Origin: Tetradesmus obliquus
Lineage: Eukaryota > Chlorophyta > Chlorophyceae > Sphaeropleales > Scenedesmaceae
NCBI GenBank assembly: GCA_030272155.1
Contig: CP126191.1
Location: forward strand, 456,501-520,500
Direction of reading: 5' to 3'
DNA length: 64,000 nucleotides
Shown: positions 10,467-23,190 of the stretch, piece after piece
Position numbering within the stretch: position 1 is the stretch's first letter
Layout of the letters: every line of letters begins with the position of its first letter
The notes under the pieces: generated by a model
Told to the model about the DNA's origin: nothing
The model's input: the letters and a program-made list of their open reading frames with translations, nothing else
Databases searched by the model: none
Position numbers and translations under genes: made by a program

Positions 10467-10812
10467 CCCTAACATGGCTCGTCCGCAACGCCAGCGAGCC
10501 GTGAAACAAAAGAAACAATCTTATACTTGCAGGGCAAACAAAGCATCTGCTCACCGACTCCTAGTGGTTTCGTTACAGAGCAGAACCTGCAGCAAGCCTT
10601 TGCACAGTGTACACACCATGAGTACACTGTCGGCAATCTAAAACGGCTCATTAAAAGTTGGTGACTCTGCTTACAATGCGCGCTCGCCGTTCCAGTCCGG
10701 GACTAATCAGGGACCAGGCAAGGAAGCGGGGTCCCCAGGCACTGGAGCAGCTGCAGGAGTAACTGCAGCTGGCACCTGCTGTAGCTCGAGCTGGCTCAAG
10801 CTTTCACAAGCA
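10467..10812. promoter_or_regulatory. 5' flank of the LRR gene
   Basis: This 346-bp stretch, with 3799-4006, formed the original divergent spacer between the expansin-like and LRR genes. I see no clear TATA box or other named element, only CAG-rich DNA. Confidence 0.35.
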
Positions 10813-13449
10813 ATGGCACCGCCGCAGCAAATGCGGGTGGTTTCTCAGCCTCTCGCAGAAGTTGTAGGGCATGGTGCCAACGCCAAGCACGTGAAAGGTG
10901 AGATGCACGACGCGCTGCAGTGCCAATGCACCTGCTGGCAGCTGCAGCCCCGTGCTTCAAAAAAAGATGATACCCTCAACTGCCTGTTAACAACAAAATT
11001 GCAAAGCAACCAGCTTGAAACAGTTCTCTGCCTGCTCAAAGTGGCTGTTTGTTTGAATGTTTGCGTGTCACACTTGCAGACTGCACAGAGCTCTACCTTG
11101 GCGGCAAAGGCATCGAGCAGCTGGCTGGCTTTGAGCGCCTCACAAACCTAGAAGTGCTTTGGCTGAACGACAACAAGCTAACAGCAATCACGGGCCTGAA
11201 CAGCAACATGCGCATCAAGCAGTTGTATGCTCATGTGAGTTGCACTCGTGTGCTCATGCGCCATTCGGGTTTCAGCAAATTTGCCGTCATGTGCAAGACA
11301 CCAGAGCCACTGGTAGCAGACATGGCGGCTGCCAGCGTCTTGAAAAACGCAGCAGAAGTCTCTCTGTCAACAGCAGCAGATACAACAACAGGGCATGGTG
11401 TAGTGGCTATGCCACCGATGCAGTAACGCATAGTGCCCCTGCTGCAGCAGCCATGGCTATGCACTAAATGCCTCACATGCCCCAGCAGCTGCACCACCAC
11501 ACATGTCCTCAGCTTCAATCCTGCAGGACTGCTTGCCTCCACGCCTGCAGAACAACGCCATATGCACGCTCAAAGGCAGCCTGCTGCGGCTCAAGTTCCT
11601 CACTGACCTGGACCTCAGCCACAACCAGCTGCGGGACTTGCGCAAGCTGCTGCAGGGCCTGGCACGCCTGCGCTTCCTGCAACAGCTCAATCTGCAGGTG
11701 AGTGAGCTGCGCTACATGCAGAAGAACAGCAGATGGGCTCTGCAGAGCAAGACTCATTGCATGGACAGCGTTGCTGTCAAACAACCTCAAGCACCTGTGG
11801 CTCCTGCAGCATCCCAACGTGCCGGTCAAGCTTCGCCAGAAGCAGGAGGATGCCACAATCAACTGGCCTCATGGGGATTGTGTGTGTGCCTGCAGGGCAA
11901 CCGCTGCTGTGAGGAGCCGGACTATCGGCTGCTGCTCATCCATGTCATGCCCAGCCTGATGGTGCTGGACCACCACCAGGTGCGGCTGCTGATGAGCAGG
12001 CGCGGCTGTGCCCTGTGCGCACACTCAAGCTGCAGCCGTTCCTGCCTAACACTGCATACATGGCAGTACCATGTTTCACTGATCTTTATGTAGCACACAT
12101 GAGATGTCGAGTTTAGACGCCATGGATAAACCAGGATTCTTTCTGGATGTATGATTTGTGGATGTGCAGGTGACTCCAGCAGAGCGGCTGCAGGCGGCAG
12201 CGCAAATTGGCAATGAGACTGGCATTCTCAATGTTGCGTTTGGCACTGGCGTGCCACAGTCTGTGCTGCAGCACCGCACAGCTGCTGCGGGCCAGTGCCA
12301 GGACCGCTCAGTGCTGGAGCAGGAGCTGACTCAGGTGTGCTCAACAGTGTACGAGGCCTGCTCACAAGTTTAATTGCCAGATGGCCCACAACCTGTGTTC
12401 CTTGCTTGTTGTGTGGCCTAACTGTTGCATGACACCCACTCTTGCCGTCTAGAAGCAGCAAGATGACTGGCATCTTCCTGCTGCTTGCTTTCCTGCAGAG
12501 GGCTGAGGCAATCCGGCAGAAGCAGCAGCAGGCAGCAGCGGATGCAGAGGCAGCGTTGTTTGCGCAAAATCCAGATGCAGACTACTGGGCACCCCGCAGC
12601 AGCTTGCCGCCGCCTGCAGGACTTGCGAAAGCGCAGCAGGCGTGGGCAGCTGCAGCAGCAGGCACGGCTTGCAATGGCACCGGCCAGGCACTGCACACGC
12701 AGCACATTGCTGCTTCACTGATGGCACCTGCTGGCGTGCAAGCACGGGACTCACAGGCGCAGGTGCTGCAGCTGCAGCTGACCGGCAGCACAGCGTCAAC
12801 AAGCGTGCTGCTTGGCACTGGCAACAGTGCAGGCAGCAAGTGGACTGCAAACATGTCTGCAGGTGAGCCGGCACTTGCAAATGGATTCATTGCTTGCGCC
12901 GTCTGTTGCTTGAAAATGCTTGACAATGTCAACGACACTGCGGCAGCTGTTTGCAGGATGAAATGCAGGCGCATGGCACCTGCCACACAATGCAGGTGGA
13001 TAGCCAAGCAGATGAGGCAGCCTTCCGACGTGCAGAAATAGCTGTGATCTGAGTGATATGCCCATCACCTCTACACAGTTGAGTGTGCAGTAACTCCTGC
13101 TGTGGTCACAGCATGCCCAGCAAGCCGCAGGCAGCTGCAGATGGCTGGTGTGCTGTAACAGCAAGGCAATGTTCAACTGTTCCATTGATTGAAATGCTTG
13201 CATGCAGGTTCCCTGGCAGCTGCAAGTGCCGTGCAGGCTGCAGCAGCCAGCTATTCCCCGAAGGATGTGCTGGTGCTGCACAGCTACAGCAAGTGCAGCT
13301 CTGCAGATGACGCATGTGGTGGCAGCAGCACGGCGTGCAGCAAGAGCAGCAAGGGCATTGCAGCGGGGGCGCGCTATTTGGATGGCACGTTTGCCCATCA
13401 CCTGACACAGCGAAGCTGGGAGGCCGAGCCAAAGGCGTTGAAGCTGTGA
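10813..13449 (+). CDS. Leucine-rich-repeat protein, LRRC72-like
   Basis: Exons 10813-10897, 11080-11234, 11551-11697, 11896-11979, 12170-12334, 12499-12862 and 13208-13449 join in phase to 413 aa. Residues about 29-130 hold LRRs of the SDS22/LRRC type (LTNLEVLWLNDNKLTAITGL, LKFLTDLDLSHNQLRDL), closed by an LRR cap (NRCCEEPDYRLLLIHVMPSL then VLDHHQVT). Cap wording and small size resemble LRRC72, an animal and protist protein of unknown function, often from ciliated lineages. The C-terminal half is Ala/Gln-rich and low in complexity. The acceptor of the last exon is the least certain junction. LRRs here would bind protein, and no enzyme domain is present. A cilium role is only a guess. Confidence 0.75.
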
Positions 13450-14048
13450 GCAGCAATGTTACCAATACAACACCTCAACCTTTATCTGTGGCAGAGAGCG
13501 TTGAAGCCCCAGACAGGCTCTGAGTTTGGTGATTCAGCAGGGGCCCTGCCACAGTCGAGGGTTGTGTCATCAAGTCAAAAGCGGTGCTGTGCTTCCTGTC
13601 AATTTCTTTGTGTCATGCAGAGCCAGGATTGTGAACAAGGGTACAGAGATTCGTTACAACTTGTCTTCAACTGATCTGATCACCAGTCTGGTGACCCTGT
13701 CATGTCAAACCTTGCACAGCACCAGGTCGCCAAGATGGCTTTGAGCATTTGGCCGTCGACTTTATGAGTGTCACTGGTGACCAGCAAAGCCACTTCAACT
13801 AGCAACCCAGAAGTGAGTAAGCTGAAACAAAGCACAACTCCATCTATACAGGTGGGGACACTATCACCACCCGCTGCAAACAGCGAGGCATCGACAGCAA
13901 ATCACACATGCGGCATGCAATCTGTACAGCATGCTTCGCTGGAACGCTTACATGCAAATGTCTTGAATACGTCAACAACCCGCCTACACTACACTGTCGA
14001 TGCCACTATGCCAGCCACTACTCAGCGTGCTGCCACAGCTCGCTGCTG
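13450..14048. other. Convergent spacer between the LRR gene and OPR copy 1
   Basis: It holds the 3' ends of two genes that converge. A minus-strand TGTAA lies at 13952-13948, about 97 bp past the OPR stop. No TGTAA follows the LRR stop here. Short ORFs present lack splice context and family likeness. Confidence 0.5.
13948..13952 (-). terminator. Putative TGTAA polyadenylation signal for OPR copy 1
   Basis: The plus strand reads TTACA, so the transcript would carry TGTAA, the chlorophyte signal, at a sensible distance after the stop at 14049. Confidence 0.4.
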
Positions 14049-16931
14049 CTACTCTGCAGTGCGCTGCCTGATGCGCCTCACACGCCCACTGGGGCTGGCG
14101 CGGCTGGCAAGAGATGCTGCAGCAGCAGCAGGCCTGGGTCCGGCCTCTGCAGAAGCATCTGATGGCTGCTTGACTCGCTGTTGACCCTTCCTCAGCAGCG
14201 CCTGCTGCTGATGATGCGGCGGCGGCGGCTGCTGTGTGCTGTTGTCAGGGTGCTGCTGAGTGGTGCTGCCGTGAGCAGGCTTCCTGCGAGTGCTTGGCAG
14301 TGGCTGCTGCTGGAGGGTGGCACCACCATGCTGTGCATTGCTGACTGCCTGGATGGCTTTGTTGATGAGCTGCAGCAAGTACTGCTTCTGGTCGGCGCCG
14401 TTCAAGTGGTACAACTCAAAGTAGGGCACACTGACCACAGCGTAGCCGCGTGCTGCCAGCACCCTGTTCCTGTGCTGACTGCTGCCATCCAACCGCATGT
14501 CAGGCCACAGGAAGTGGAAAGGCCCATCCACCTCAATGGCCAGCCGCACACCATCTGCTGTCACGCCAGCAACGTCTATCACGCAGGCACCATCAGGCTG
14601 CGCCAGCTGCTCCATTGCTGGCGGCTGCTGCCAGGACAGCTGGCCTGCTTCTGCGAGCTGCTGCTGGGCAGCAAACACCTGCTGCTGAAAGTCTGAGGGA
14701 GGCTGTGCTGCTTTAGTTTGATGGCTTTCAGAACAAGCATCACTGCACTGCTGCAGCTGCTGCTGTGTCAGAGCCCCTGCCAGGCCCCTGCCACCCACCA
14801 GCTGCCCATCCAGCAGCCACAGATGCACCTGATGCAGCTGCATCAGGTCTGCTGCGATGAACTCCCTCCACCGCTGCTGGCTGCTGGCAGCTGCCTGCAC
14901 CAGCTGATCGGCACTGCCTGCCAGCTGCTGCAGGTCCAGCACTGCCACAGACCAGCACAGGTTGCACAGCTCTTGAGGGTTGAGCTCACCAGCTGCCTGC
15001 AGCGCCAGTGCATGCTGCAGCAGGCCAGCCAGCAGCCGCTCATCCCTGTGGCGCAGCACTGCACATGCCAGCGCAGTGTTGGCCAGATTCTGTCCCGTCA
15101 TGGCTGGCAGTAGTCTGCCCCAATGCTGCTGGCTTTCCAATGCAGCAAACAACTCAGCTGGGTACACCCTGAGCTGCGCACATGCCCACAGGCTGTTGGC
15201 TACATTCTGGGGGTTGGCAGCAGCTACCTGCCCCGCAAGGCATACCAGCAGCTGCTGCAGGTGCTGTGACTGCTGCAGTTGCTGCTGCTGCTGGTCAGGC
15301 AGGTGCTGTGCAATCTTGGCAGCTGCCCACAGGCTGTTGGCCAGGGCTTGGGGGTTGGCAGCTGGCAGCAGCCTCACCAGGGCAGCCAGCAGCTGCTGCA
15401 GTTGCTGCTCTGTTGGGGCCTGGCCCATTGTAGCTACTGCTCACAGGCTGTTGGCCACATGCTGGGGCTCGGCATCCGGCAGCAGCCTCACCAGGGCAGC
15501 CAGCAGCTGCTGCACCTGCTGCTCTGTTGGCACCTGACCCATCACAGCTGCTGCCCACAGGCTGTTGGCCACCTCTTGGGGCTTGGCAGTTGGCAGCAGC
15601 CTCACCAGGGCAGCCAGCAGCTGCTGCACCTGCCCACGATCCATCTCCCACCCTGCCTTGGCTGCACCGTACAGCACATTGGACACATGCTGCGACTTGT
15701 CATTGAGATGCAGCTGCTGCATGAAGCGGTCCAGGCAGGCAGCAAACAGGCCTGTGTGGGTGTGGCCCAGCAAGCCCAGCCCCCACACCAGCTGTGACAG
15801 CTGGTGGCAACGGCACTGTACCAGCAGCTGCTGCAGCTGAGGCAGCTGCTCAATGCCTGCTAGCAGCTGCTGCGCCTGCTGCTGCATGCTGCCTCTCAGC
15901 TGGCCTCGCTGCTGCCAGTTGCCCAGTGTGTTGACTATTGCCGCCATGTGAATGTGGTCCATGCTGACACCGTGCTGCTGCACCAGCTGTTGCAGCTCTG
16001 CCACTGTGGTTGCCTGCTTGATCTTGGCTGTCAGCAGAGCAGCGTCAATGGCCTGTAACAGCAAAACCGAAAGCAAGAACACACAGGAATGTCTGCAAAA
16101 CACACATATCATTATCCTCACACCAGCTGCTTCAAGCATAGTTGAGTGGTGAGCGCAAACTCAACGTTGTTCATATGATGTTGGCCACGCCTGCAGCTTG
16201 GATCACTTGCAGCGTGCATCCTGCCTCCGCACCTTGCCATTGCCTCCTCTGTTGGCCTGCCGCGCAGAGCTGCCCCGGCCACCAGCAGCAGCATGGGTGC
16301 CACCTGCGGGGCTGCTACTGCGCAGCCTACTGCTGCTGCTGCTGCTACTGCTGCTGCTTTATGTGCTTTCCTGGCTCCTGCCTGATGCGCTGCGCCTGCC
16401 ATGCCAGCCTGCAGATTGGCCACTGCTGCTGGAGCTCCTACTGCTGTGCCTTTCACCTGGCAGCTGGGCAGTGTCATTGTCAGCCCTGCTGCTGCTGAGG
16501 TTGCGGTCATCTGTCCTTCTGCCAACTGTGTTGTTTGGTTGCCTGCTGCGCTTTTTGTCACCAGCAGCAACACCAGCATGAGCAGCAGCTGCAGCTGCAG
16601 CTGTTCCTGAATTCACGCCCTGATCCCTGCTGCTGCTGCTGCCGCTACTGCTGCTGCTGCTAGCATCGTGCCTCTTGACTGCTGTGACCTGCTGTAAGGG
16701 GTGCCTGACGAGCCGGGGCCGCCTGCTGGGGTCGCTGCTGCCCCCAGCATCCCCAACACCATCATCAGCAGCAGCTTGACACAGCAGATGCCGACGCACT
16801 GTCCTGGGCTGTTGCACGGGAGAACACGCAAGGCAACGATTTGCTGTTCGCTGGAGGACTGCGGTGTTGCAGGCTACTGGCCTGCCTGCTGCTCCAGCAA
16901 GCCTGCTGCTGCAGCTGCTCTTCAACAGCAT
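14049..16931 (-). pseudogene. OPR-RAP organelle RNA-binding protein, copy 1, with in-frame stop
   Basis: The main exon starts at 16052 after a TTACAG acceptor and reads in one frame to 14049, except for a TGA at 15443-15441. It carries 38-residue OPR repeats (QQLLAALVRLLP, then PQ-x-VANSLWAAA), degenerate alpha-helical repeats (NLANTALACAVL, ELCNLCWSVAV) and a RAP domain (RLAIEVDGPFHFLWPD, RVLAARGYAVVSVPYFE). OPR-RAP proteins act on organelle RNAs in Chlorophyceae. The TGA replaces the conserved Trp of one repeat (VANSL-W). The upstream exon begins at the ATG at 16931 with a Ser/Arg/Ala-rich leader fitting a transit peptide, followed by Ser/Gln-rich spacer. Its splice path to 16052 is unresolved; a segment ending CLKQL before a donor near 16120 fits in phase. 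If the stop is a sequencing error, the gene is intact. Confidence 0.7.
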
Positions 16932-18245
16932 GGTGCTGCACTGGCTGCTGGAGCAACAAAACACGTCGGACTCAAGGCAGAGACGGACACAGTTCTTCGA
17001 GCAGTAGCTGCAATGCGCTACAGAGACGTTCGTGCGCGTGCCGGGACTTCAGGCGCTGTGACGGTTCACATCGCTAGGCATCCTCTTCTTCTGGTGGTGG
17101 CCTTGCATTGCACTTTGCATATGCCTTTGCTTGACACCAACTGTAACAAGCATTCTTATGCTTACACCCTTAAGCTGACTACGAAAGGACGCTTCGCCTT
17201 GAAGGAGTGATTCAGCAAACAACGCACCGTATTTAGGCAGCAAGTAGGAAACGCACCATCCGCGCACCAGATGCAGTGCCTGCGTAGGGTAAGTCGAAAG
17301 TAACTGCTGTTCAAAACAACAGTTGGACCCTAAGGCCTAGGCTGAGCCTGGCTCAGCCTGGCTGACATACAGCAGCAGCCACGGCACATGGCAATGCCAG
17401 GTCTGCAGTTTCTGCTACAAGTTTTAGCACGTATTGTCATATTGCGCAGCTGGCACATCTTGCCGCTGGCTTGCCACCAGTTGGCCAACCACTTGGTGCA
17501 CTGTGCGGGCTGCAGGAGCAGGCAGGACTCGGAGAAGGCCTGAGACACAGGTGAACGTAGTGGACTGCTGACAGCCCTGATGACAGCCTTTGACCAGCTT
17601 TCAAACTCGATACAGCTGCCAACATGCAATCAAGCCCGTCACCTGAGTGCCAAGGGAGCTCCTTCAACAGTCAGGCAGCACACTGAGCTATAGCTACTTG
17701 CTGTGTTGCTCCTCACTGCGTTGCTTCCACTGCAAGCCGTGACTGGTTGCGTGTGCTGAGCATGTGTGCTTAGACGCGGCCGTATGACGCACTGGTAGGC
17801 GCAGTAAAAGTTTCATGGTTGTTCTGTTCTGTTACAGTATGCAGAACTGGTGTGAGCCACATCACCCTCAGGAATCACATCTCACATACACGTCATACAC
17901 AAGGTGAGCATTTTGTTTTCCGCAATCCTGGTCTATAAACAAACCGACGCCTACTTCACGCGCCAGCATACATGTCAACTTCAATATCTGTGCAAACAAA
18001 CTCATGTGCACTTCAGAGGGCTGCTCACTCCAATGCAGATAGATGCCCATGAACTGCAGCCCGTGTACTTCCAACCGTCACCACGTGCAGCATGACCTAA
18101 TGATGCTGTGCTTCCAGAAAATTCACAGCATTACCCAATGCGTATCGTCACCAGCAATCAGCACAAGCATTGCACCAGCGTGTCATGTACAGCAGTCAAA
18201 CACCACTGACCGCCACAGCAGTTCTTGGAATGTCGCCAAGCATGC
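16932..18245. other. Spacer between AA15 3' end and OPR copy 1 start
   Basis: It should hold the 3' UTR of the AA15 gene and the promoter of OPR copy 1. A minus-strand TGTAA is at 17836-17832. A Cys-containing minus ORF at 17330-17629 has no supporting splice sites or family likeness, so no gene is called. Confidence 0.45.
17832..17836 (-). terminator. Putative TGTAA polyadenylation signal for the AA15 gene
   Basis: TTACA on the plus strand, about 410 bp beyond the AA15 stop. It is the first such signal I noticed downstream. Confidence 0.3.
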
Positions 18246-21200
18246 TCAAGGTGCAGCACCTGCTGCGCCCTCTGCTGCTGCGGGCTCTGGTGCAGGGCTC
18301 AGGTGCACAACAGACAGCGGAGGGACCTCAGTGGAGCTGGCCACAGCTGCAGCAGCAGGGTCCACAGCAGCAGCAGCGTCCACAGCAGCAGCAGGGTCCA
18401 CAGCAGCAGAAGCTGCTGCAGATGCCACAGAGGTGTCTGCAGGCACTGTTGCGGGGTCCACTGCTGCCGCTGCTGCTGCAGCAGCCTGGCCTCCAATCCT
18501 GCGGGCTGCGCGGCGTGCGGCGCGGGCGGTCCTGGTGCGGCACATGCAGGGGCAGGTGGTGGCCACGCCTGCAGGAGGTGGTTGAAGAGGCGGCACATGC
18601 AGCAGGAACAGCGCAGGGCAGGGCATGGTGAGTGTTGTTACCAGTGCCACTGGTACGGCAGCGGCTGCCAGCAACGCAAACTGGTGAGCAGCTGCGCAGA
18701 CTCTGCATCAGATGCAGCATGCAGATGCTGCCTGTCCTTGCAGCTTGGTGCATGCAGCTGGCCCAAGAGCTTGCAGGAAGTGGCACCACACACGCAGCAT
18801 TGAGCCGCAGCGCTGCGTAACACTCAAGACACTACATTTCCTGCAAGCTGCTGTGTCGCCTCCCCCCACCTGGCGTGCTGCAGAGGCCGGGGCCCCAGGC
18901 GGTGCAGTCGGCGCGGTTGTCGTTGCAGGTGGGTGGCGGTGGGGTGGGGCCGGGTGGGGTAGGGCCGGGTGGGGTGGGGCCGGGTGGGGTGGCACCGCTG
19001 CGGCACATGCAGGGGCACGTCGCACGAACGCCTGCGCAACACAATGGCAGGGACACCAACCGATTGTCAGTCAAAGCGGTTTGAGTAAGCACACAGTGCA
19101 ATGTTGCTCATCTGAAATTATGCAGCACAATGTGGGGCGAAGCTGATGACAGGTATGCCACCAGGCTTCCACTTTTGAACGAATGGTACTAATGCCAGTA
19201 GGGTGAAGCACCAGCAAGCCCGTGCTGGCATGTCATTAAGTACAGAGGGAAGTCGCGCAAGCAAAGCTGCCATGCTGCAGCTAGCAACACCGCAGCCTGC
19301 TCAGACAGTACTAGCAGCTGCCAGTACTAGAGTGTTGCTGCCAGTACTAGCAGCTGCCAGCGCAAGTGACCAGCTGCGCAGCCGCACTTGCTGATGCTGC
19401 AGGTCCTTGCAGCTGGGCGCATGCAACAGACCAGAGCGCTTGCAGGAAGCGGCGCCAGCTAGGCGCATGCAGCGGACCCGAGAGCTTGCAGGAAGCCTTG
19501 CCACACAAACAGCAGTGCTGCATAGTACACAATACAGCACATCCCATGCAAAACTGCACCAGCAGCGCTCCCCACCTGCATTGCTGCAGAGGCCTGGGCC
19601 CCAGGCGGTGCAGTCGGCGCGGTTGTCGTTGCAGGTGGGTGGCGGTGGGGTGGGACCGGGTGGGGTTGGGCCGGGTGGGGTGGGGCCAGGTGGGGTGGGG
19701 CCACTGCTGCCTGTGATGACAATGTCAGCGCAGTTCCTGCAAGCAGCAGCAGCAGTCAGGCCAGGCCAGGGCAGTGGCATCACAGCGCAGTTAGTGGCAG
19801 GCAGAAGTTCACACTAATTGCAGTGCTAGAGCGCAGAGCGCAAGGTGCACACTTGTGGTATCCTTGCTTGACATTTATGCACTGGATTGCAGCGTGTTTG
19901 TCAGTGCCGCAAGCCCTGGGTGTACTCACAGGAACACCTGTGACACAACCGAAGCGGAGCAGCTAGCGCCCAGGCAGCAGTTGCCCATGTTGCCAGCACG
20001 TGTCACAGGGTTCAATTGAAAGCACCAGCTGGCTGGCGCCTGCCTGCGCTGTGCTGCGTCGTGCCTACCTGCGCAGCATCTTGGACACAGCACGACTGCG
20101 TGTTGCATGCAACATGCACTGTCAGCACAACCAACCAACTGATAGGGCACTCACAGGAAGATCTCTTGAGTGCCACCAGTGCGGCAAATGTCCTTCGGGC
20201 CCTGGATGTTGACCGGGAGGATCCTGTTCATCCTGTCTGCGTAGAAGCCACAGTCTTCCCTTGGGCACTGCTCAACGCTGCACACAGAGGCAGCAGCATC
20301 AGGCGGCATACAGCACATGTCACATACTCTGCGAGGCGGCTGATGGTTCTGCTTTTACATGACTCATGCAGGCTGTGCAGAGTGGGCTGAGCTGCACTGT
20401 GCATCATATCCCGCTGCTGGGTGAATTTATGTTCACGAGGGCCCACTCTGCACGGCCTGAGAGCATATGTTCTTGAAAGCTGCGCCAGGCAAGCAGTCAG
20501 TGTCATGCACTGCACAGGCTGCGTGATCTAGCACCATCAGGACAGTAGCCGTGAGCGCTCACCAGGAGTTGTAAGTGTAGTACTCCCTGCAAGCAAACAG
20601 CAGCAGCACATGTCAGTGAAATTGCTCATGATGACTTGTCTGATGTAAACATTGCAATGCAATGCAGCCCATGCAACGAACTGTGTATGCAGCACACTAT
20701 GCTGCTGCGACCTCTGCGCGCCACCCTCTCTCTGTTATGGAGCATGGGCAGGGACACTAGCACGACTGCTGCAGCAGCATGCATGCAAATGCATGGCAGG
20801 CCAAGACAGCATGCAACCAACAACAAGCAACTCGCTGCAACCTGGCGCAAGGACCCCCAGAGCCACGACTCACATCTGCAGCACGCATCCGCCGGGGCAA
20901 GAGAAGCCTGCAGGCAGCCTGAGGTCAATGTTGGCAAATTCGGGGCGGCCTGCGTTGGTGCCTTCCCAGCTGCCAGTCAGGATGTACCAGTGGGGCTTGC
21001 CGTTGTCGGCCCTGCAGGTGGCAGAGACAGGGCAGGTGGCAAGAGAGTGCAGGTGGCAGGCAGCAGGTCCTAAGGGTGAGTTCATGTGGTATGGGACTGT
21101 CCAGCGCTGCAGTGCCACAGGTGACCTGCCACACTGTGCTGTTGGCAGAGGCTGCAGCACCATGAGCATTAGAGACCCAGCTCTCGCAGGGCGTACCCTT

Positions 21201-21987
21201 AGAAATAGTCCTGCTGCATTTTCAATAGCCTGTTTGTTCAGGTGGCACGCCATCTGCTGCGGGGCAACAGCGGCCAAGCCTGCAGATGCTGTAATGATAA
21301 ATGTTGAGGCCTGGGGGCTGCAAGTACCCCCACCTGACAAGGGTGCGGGCATTGAAGCATCCCTGATCCAGGTTTGTCTTCCTGTCACACAGCCTGAAGG
21401 TCAGGCGGCCTCCATGGTTGACCTGCAGCCTCACGCTGACCCTGATGGTCTGGCCGGATTGGTAAGCGGTCACCGGCCCCTGGAAGGTTGCCATGTTGCT
21501 GGCGGGCGACACTTCTTGGTAGGGGTCTCCACACACACCTGGAAAGCGCAGCACGAAGGAGCGCAGTGGCTCAGTAACACACATACCATGTGTCTTGACT
21601 GTGTTGCATGCTGCGCTGTTAAGTACCAAGTGCAAATAGAAGTGTTGTTGGGCAGCTGCAGCTGCTGTTAAGCGAGCTGCATGCAGCTGCAGGACATGCC
21701 CAGCGGGGCAGTACTGCGCAGTACCATGCTGCTATCACAGCTGCAGACCTGCCCATGAGCACAGAAGGGAACTCACCAGGGCTGCCAGCAGGACGGAAGG
21801 GGCGGGGACCCAGACCGTTGCCACCGTTGGCGTACCAGTTGTTGAAGAAAGCCTCATTGCGGCTCCTGGGAGTCGTCAGAGATGCGTGTGCATGAACCGC
21901 AGATGGCAAACTGCCGAGTATGCAAGCGGCCAGAGTCACCAGCAACAGCTTGCTGCGTGCAGCGGGTTTTGGGCGCCCTGTAGCCAT
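18246..21987 (-). CDS. Secreted AA15-type lytic polysaccharide monooxygenase with ShKT-like modules
   Basis: Exons (minus): 21987-21777, 21538-21334, 21011-20874, 20586-20563, 20277-20155, 19736-19576, 19031-18870, 18568-18246; total 448 aa, all phases fit. Signal peptide residues 1-33 end in AVHA, leaving His34 as the mature N-terminus, the first ligand of a copper histidine brace. His112 in QVNHGGRLTFRLC is the second. AA15/PF03067 landmarks follow: GVCGDPYQE (71-79), LPAGFSCPGGCVLQ, YYTYNSC, EIFLNCADIVI (231-241). AA15 enzymes oxidatively cleave chitin or cellulose outside the cell. After the catalytic domain come GPTPPGPT linkers and two six-Cys modules (CNDNRADC, AWGPGLC, CPCMC), compact ShKT-like repeats, then an Ala-rich tail. 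The usual Trp after VLQ is Met, encoded across a splice junction. Substrate is not deducible. Confidence 0.85.
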
Positions 21988-23190
21988 CGCGCTGTTAAGC
22001 TTGCTCTGCGTGATGGGCTGCAGCAGCACAGGCAGCAGAGGCAGCAGGCACAGCAAGTGTGTCATGCTGTGTTGCCAGAGTTGCACGGGCAGGGCAGTAT
22101 GGCATCGACGCAGCAGGTACAAAGACGGTATGTTTTTTACACTTATGTTTATACTGCGTCGCTGCAGAACTGCATGGGACTGCTTGAGCACAGCTGCTGC
22201 TTGCAGATCCTCCGAACTGCCGTGGCAGGCAGCCAACTCCATGCATCGACTGGCTGCAAACAACCAGAGCCAACTGATCTTCGCAAGCTGTAAATTACGA
22301 CGACATTTAACTCTGCTGCGTCGTTTGCTGCTCACCAGTGTGGCGATTGTCGGTGACCCGCCCTTTGCGGTTGGTGTGTGTGTGTGGGTTGATACTCGAC
22401 CAAGACATGTGCAGGCTGATCGACCCGGTGCAGATGCACAGAACTGTTTGCCTTATATACACAGCATCTATGGGACGGGGACTGCCTCCATGGGACTGCT
22501 TGCAGCGCAGCTGCAGCTGCCGAGCAGCTAGGTCCGGAGCTCCGGAGGATCCTCAAACATCCTACGACACGGGTGGGACAGGCCACGCTGCGACGTGTCT
22601 AAGAGTTGATCGTTTTTTGGCAGATAACTTACCGTGTTACACCACGATGGGTAATCAGCATGAGGGAGCATCTCATTGCACTACACGGTATGGGCTGCTG
22701 TGCGGTCGTGGGACTGGTATCCACTTTGCATGCACGCCAGCGCCTCGCCTGCTGCTATGCATGACGAAATGTGTTGTTATTGAACCGCAATAGTTGCTGC
22801 GGGTGCGCTGACCCGGATCCGATCCACCATGCTTGCCTAAGGTCACGTGCCTGAGACCTGCTGCATGCACATGCAGCGGCAGCAACAGCGAAGGATGATT
22901 CACCCCCACAGCACACATCAGAGCAGCTCTCATGCCACTGTGCCTGTTACCACTCACGCCGCGTGAAGTGCGACAATTGTCGCTGGTACCTGTCTGATGC
23001 GCCCCGCATGCCGCGTGCCTTGGGCCAATGCTACGGCGCTACTGCGCTGCTGTGCAGTGCGCTGCCTGATGCGCCTACCACGCCACCAGGGGTGGTGCGG
23101 CTGGCTGGAAGCACAGCAGCAGGCCCCGGGGCCGCACTTGCACCAACTGAGGAGAGCTGCTGTGTTGACCTTGCTCTGCCGTTGCTACTG
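21988..23190. other. AA15 promoter side and 3' flank of OPR copy 2
   Basis: No exon is supported. Two stretches near 22165-22205 and 22485-22520 share the core CATGGGACTGCTTG and may be a small duplication. The stretch 23031-23110 is a diverged match to 14040-14110, that is, to the 3' end of OPR copy 1, showing that the OPR duplication extends past the broken frame. Confidence 0.45.

Noticed and set aside
10139-10504. Plus-strand ORF through A2 and B2
   Set aside because: Made of repeat DNA at the element's right end, with no family likeness and no support outside it.
16118-16579. Minus ORF with a hydrophobic Ala-rich stretch, as a separate membrane protein
   Set aside because: It overlaps the likely upstream exons of OPR copy 1, and its end (CLKQL then a donor) is in phase with the OPR exon at 16052.
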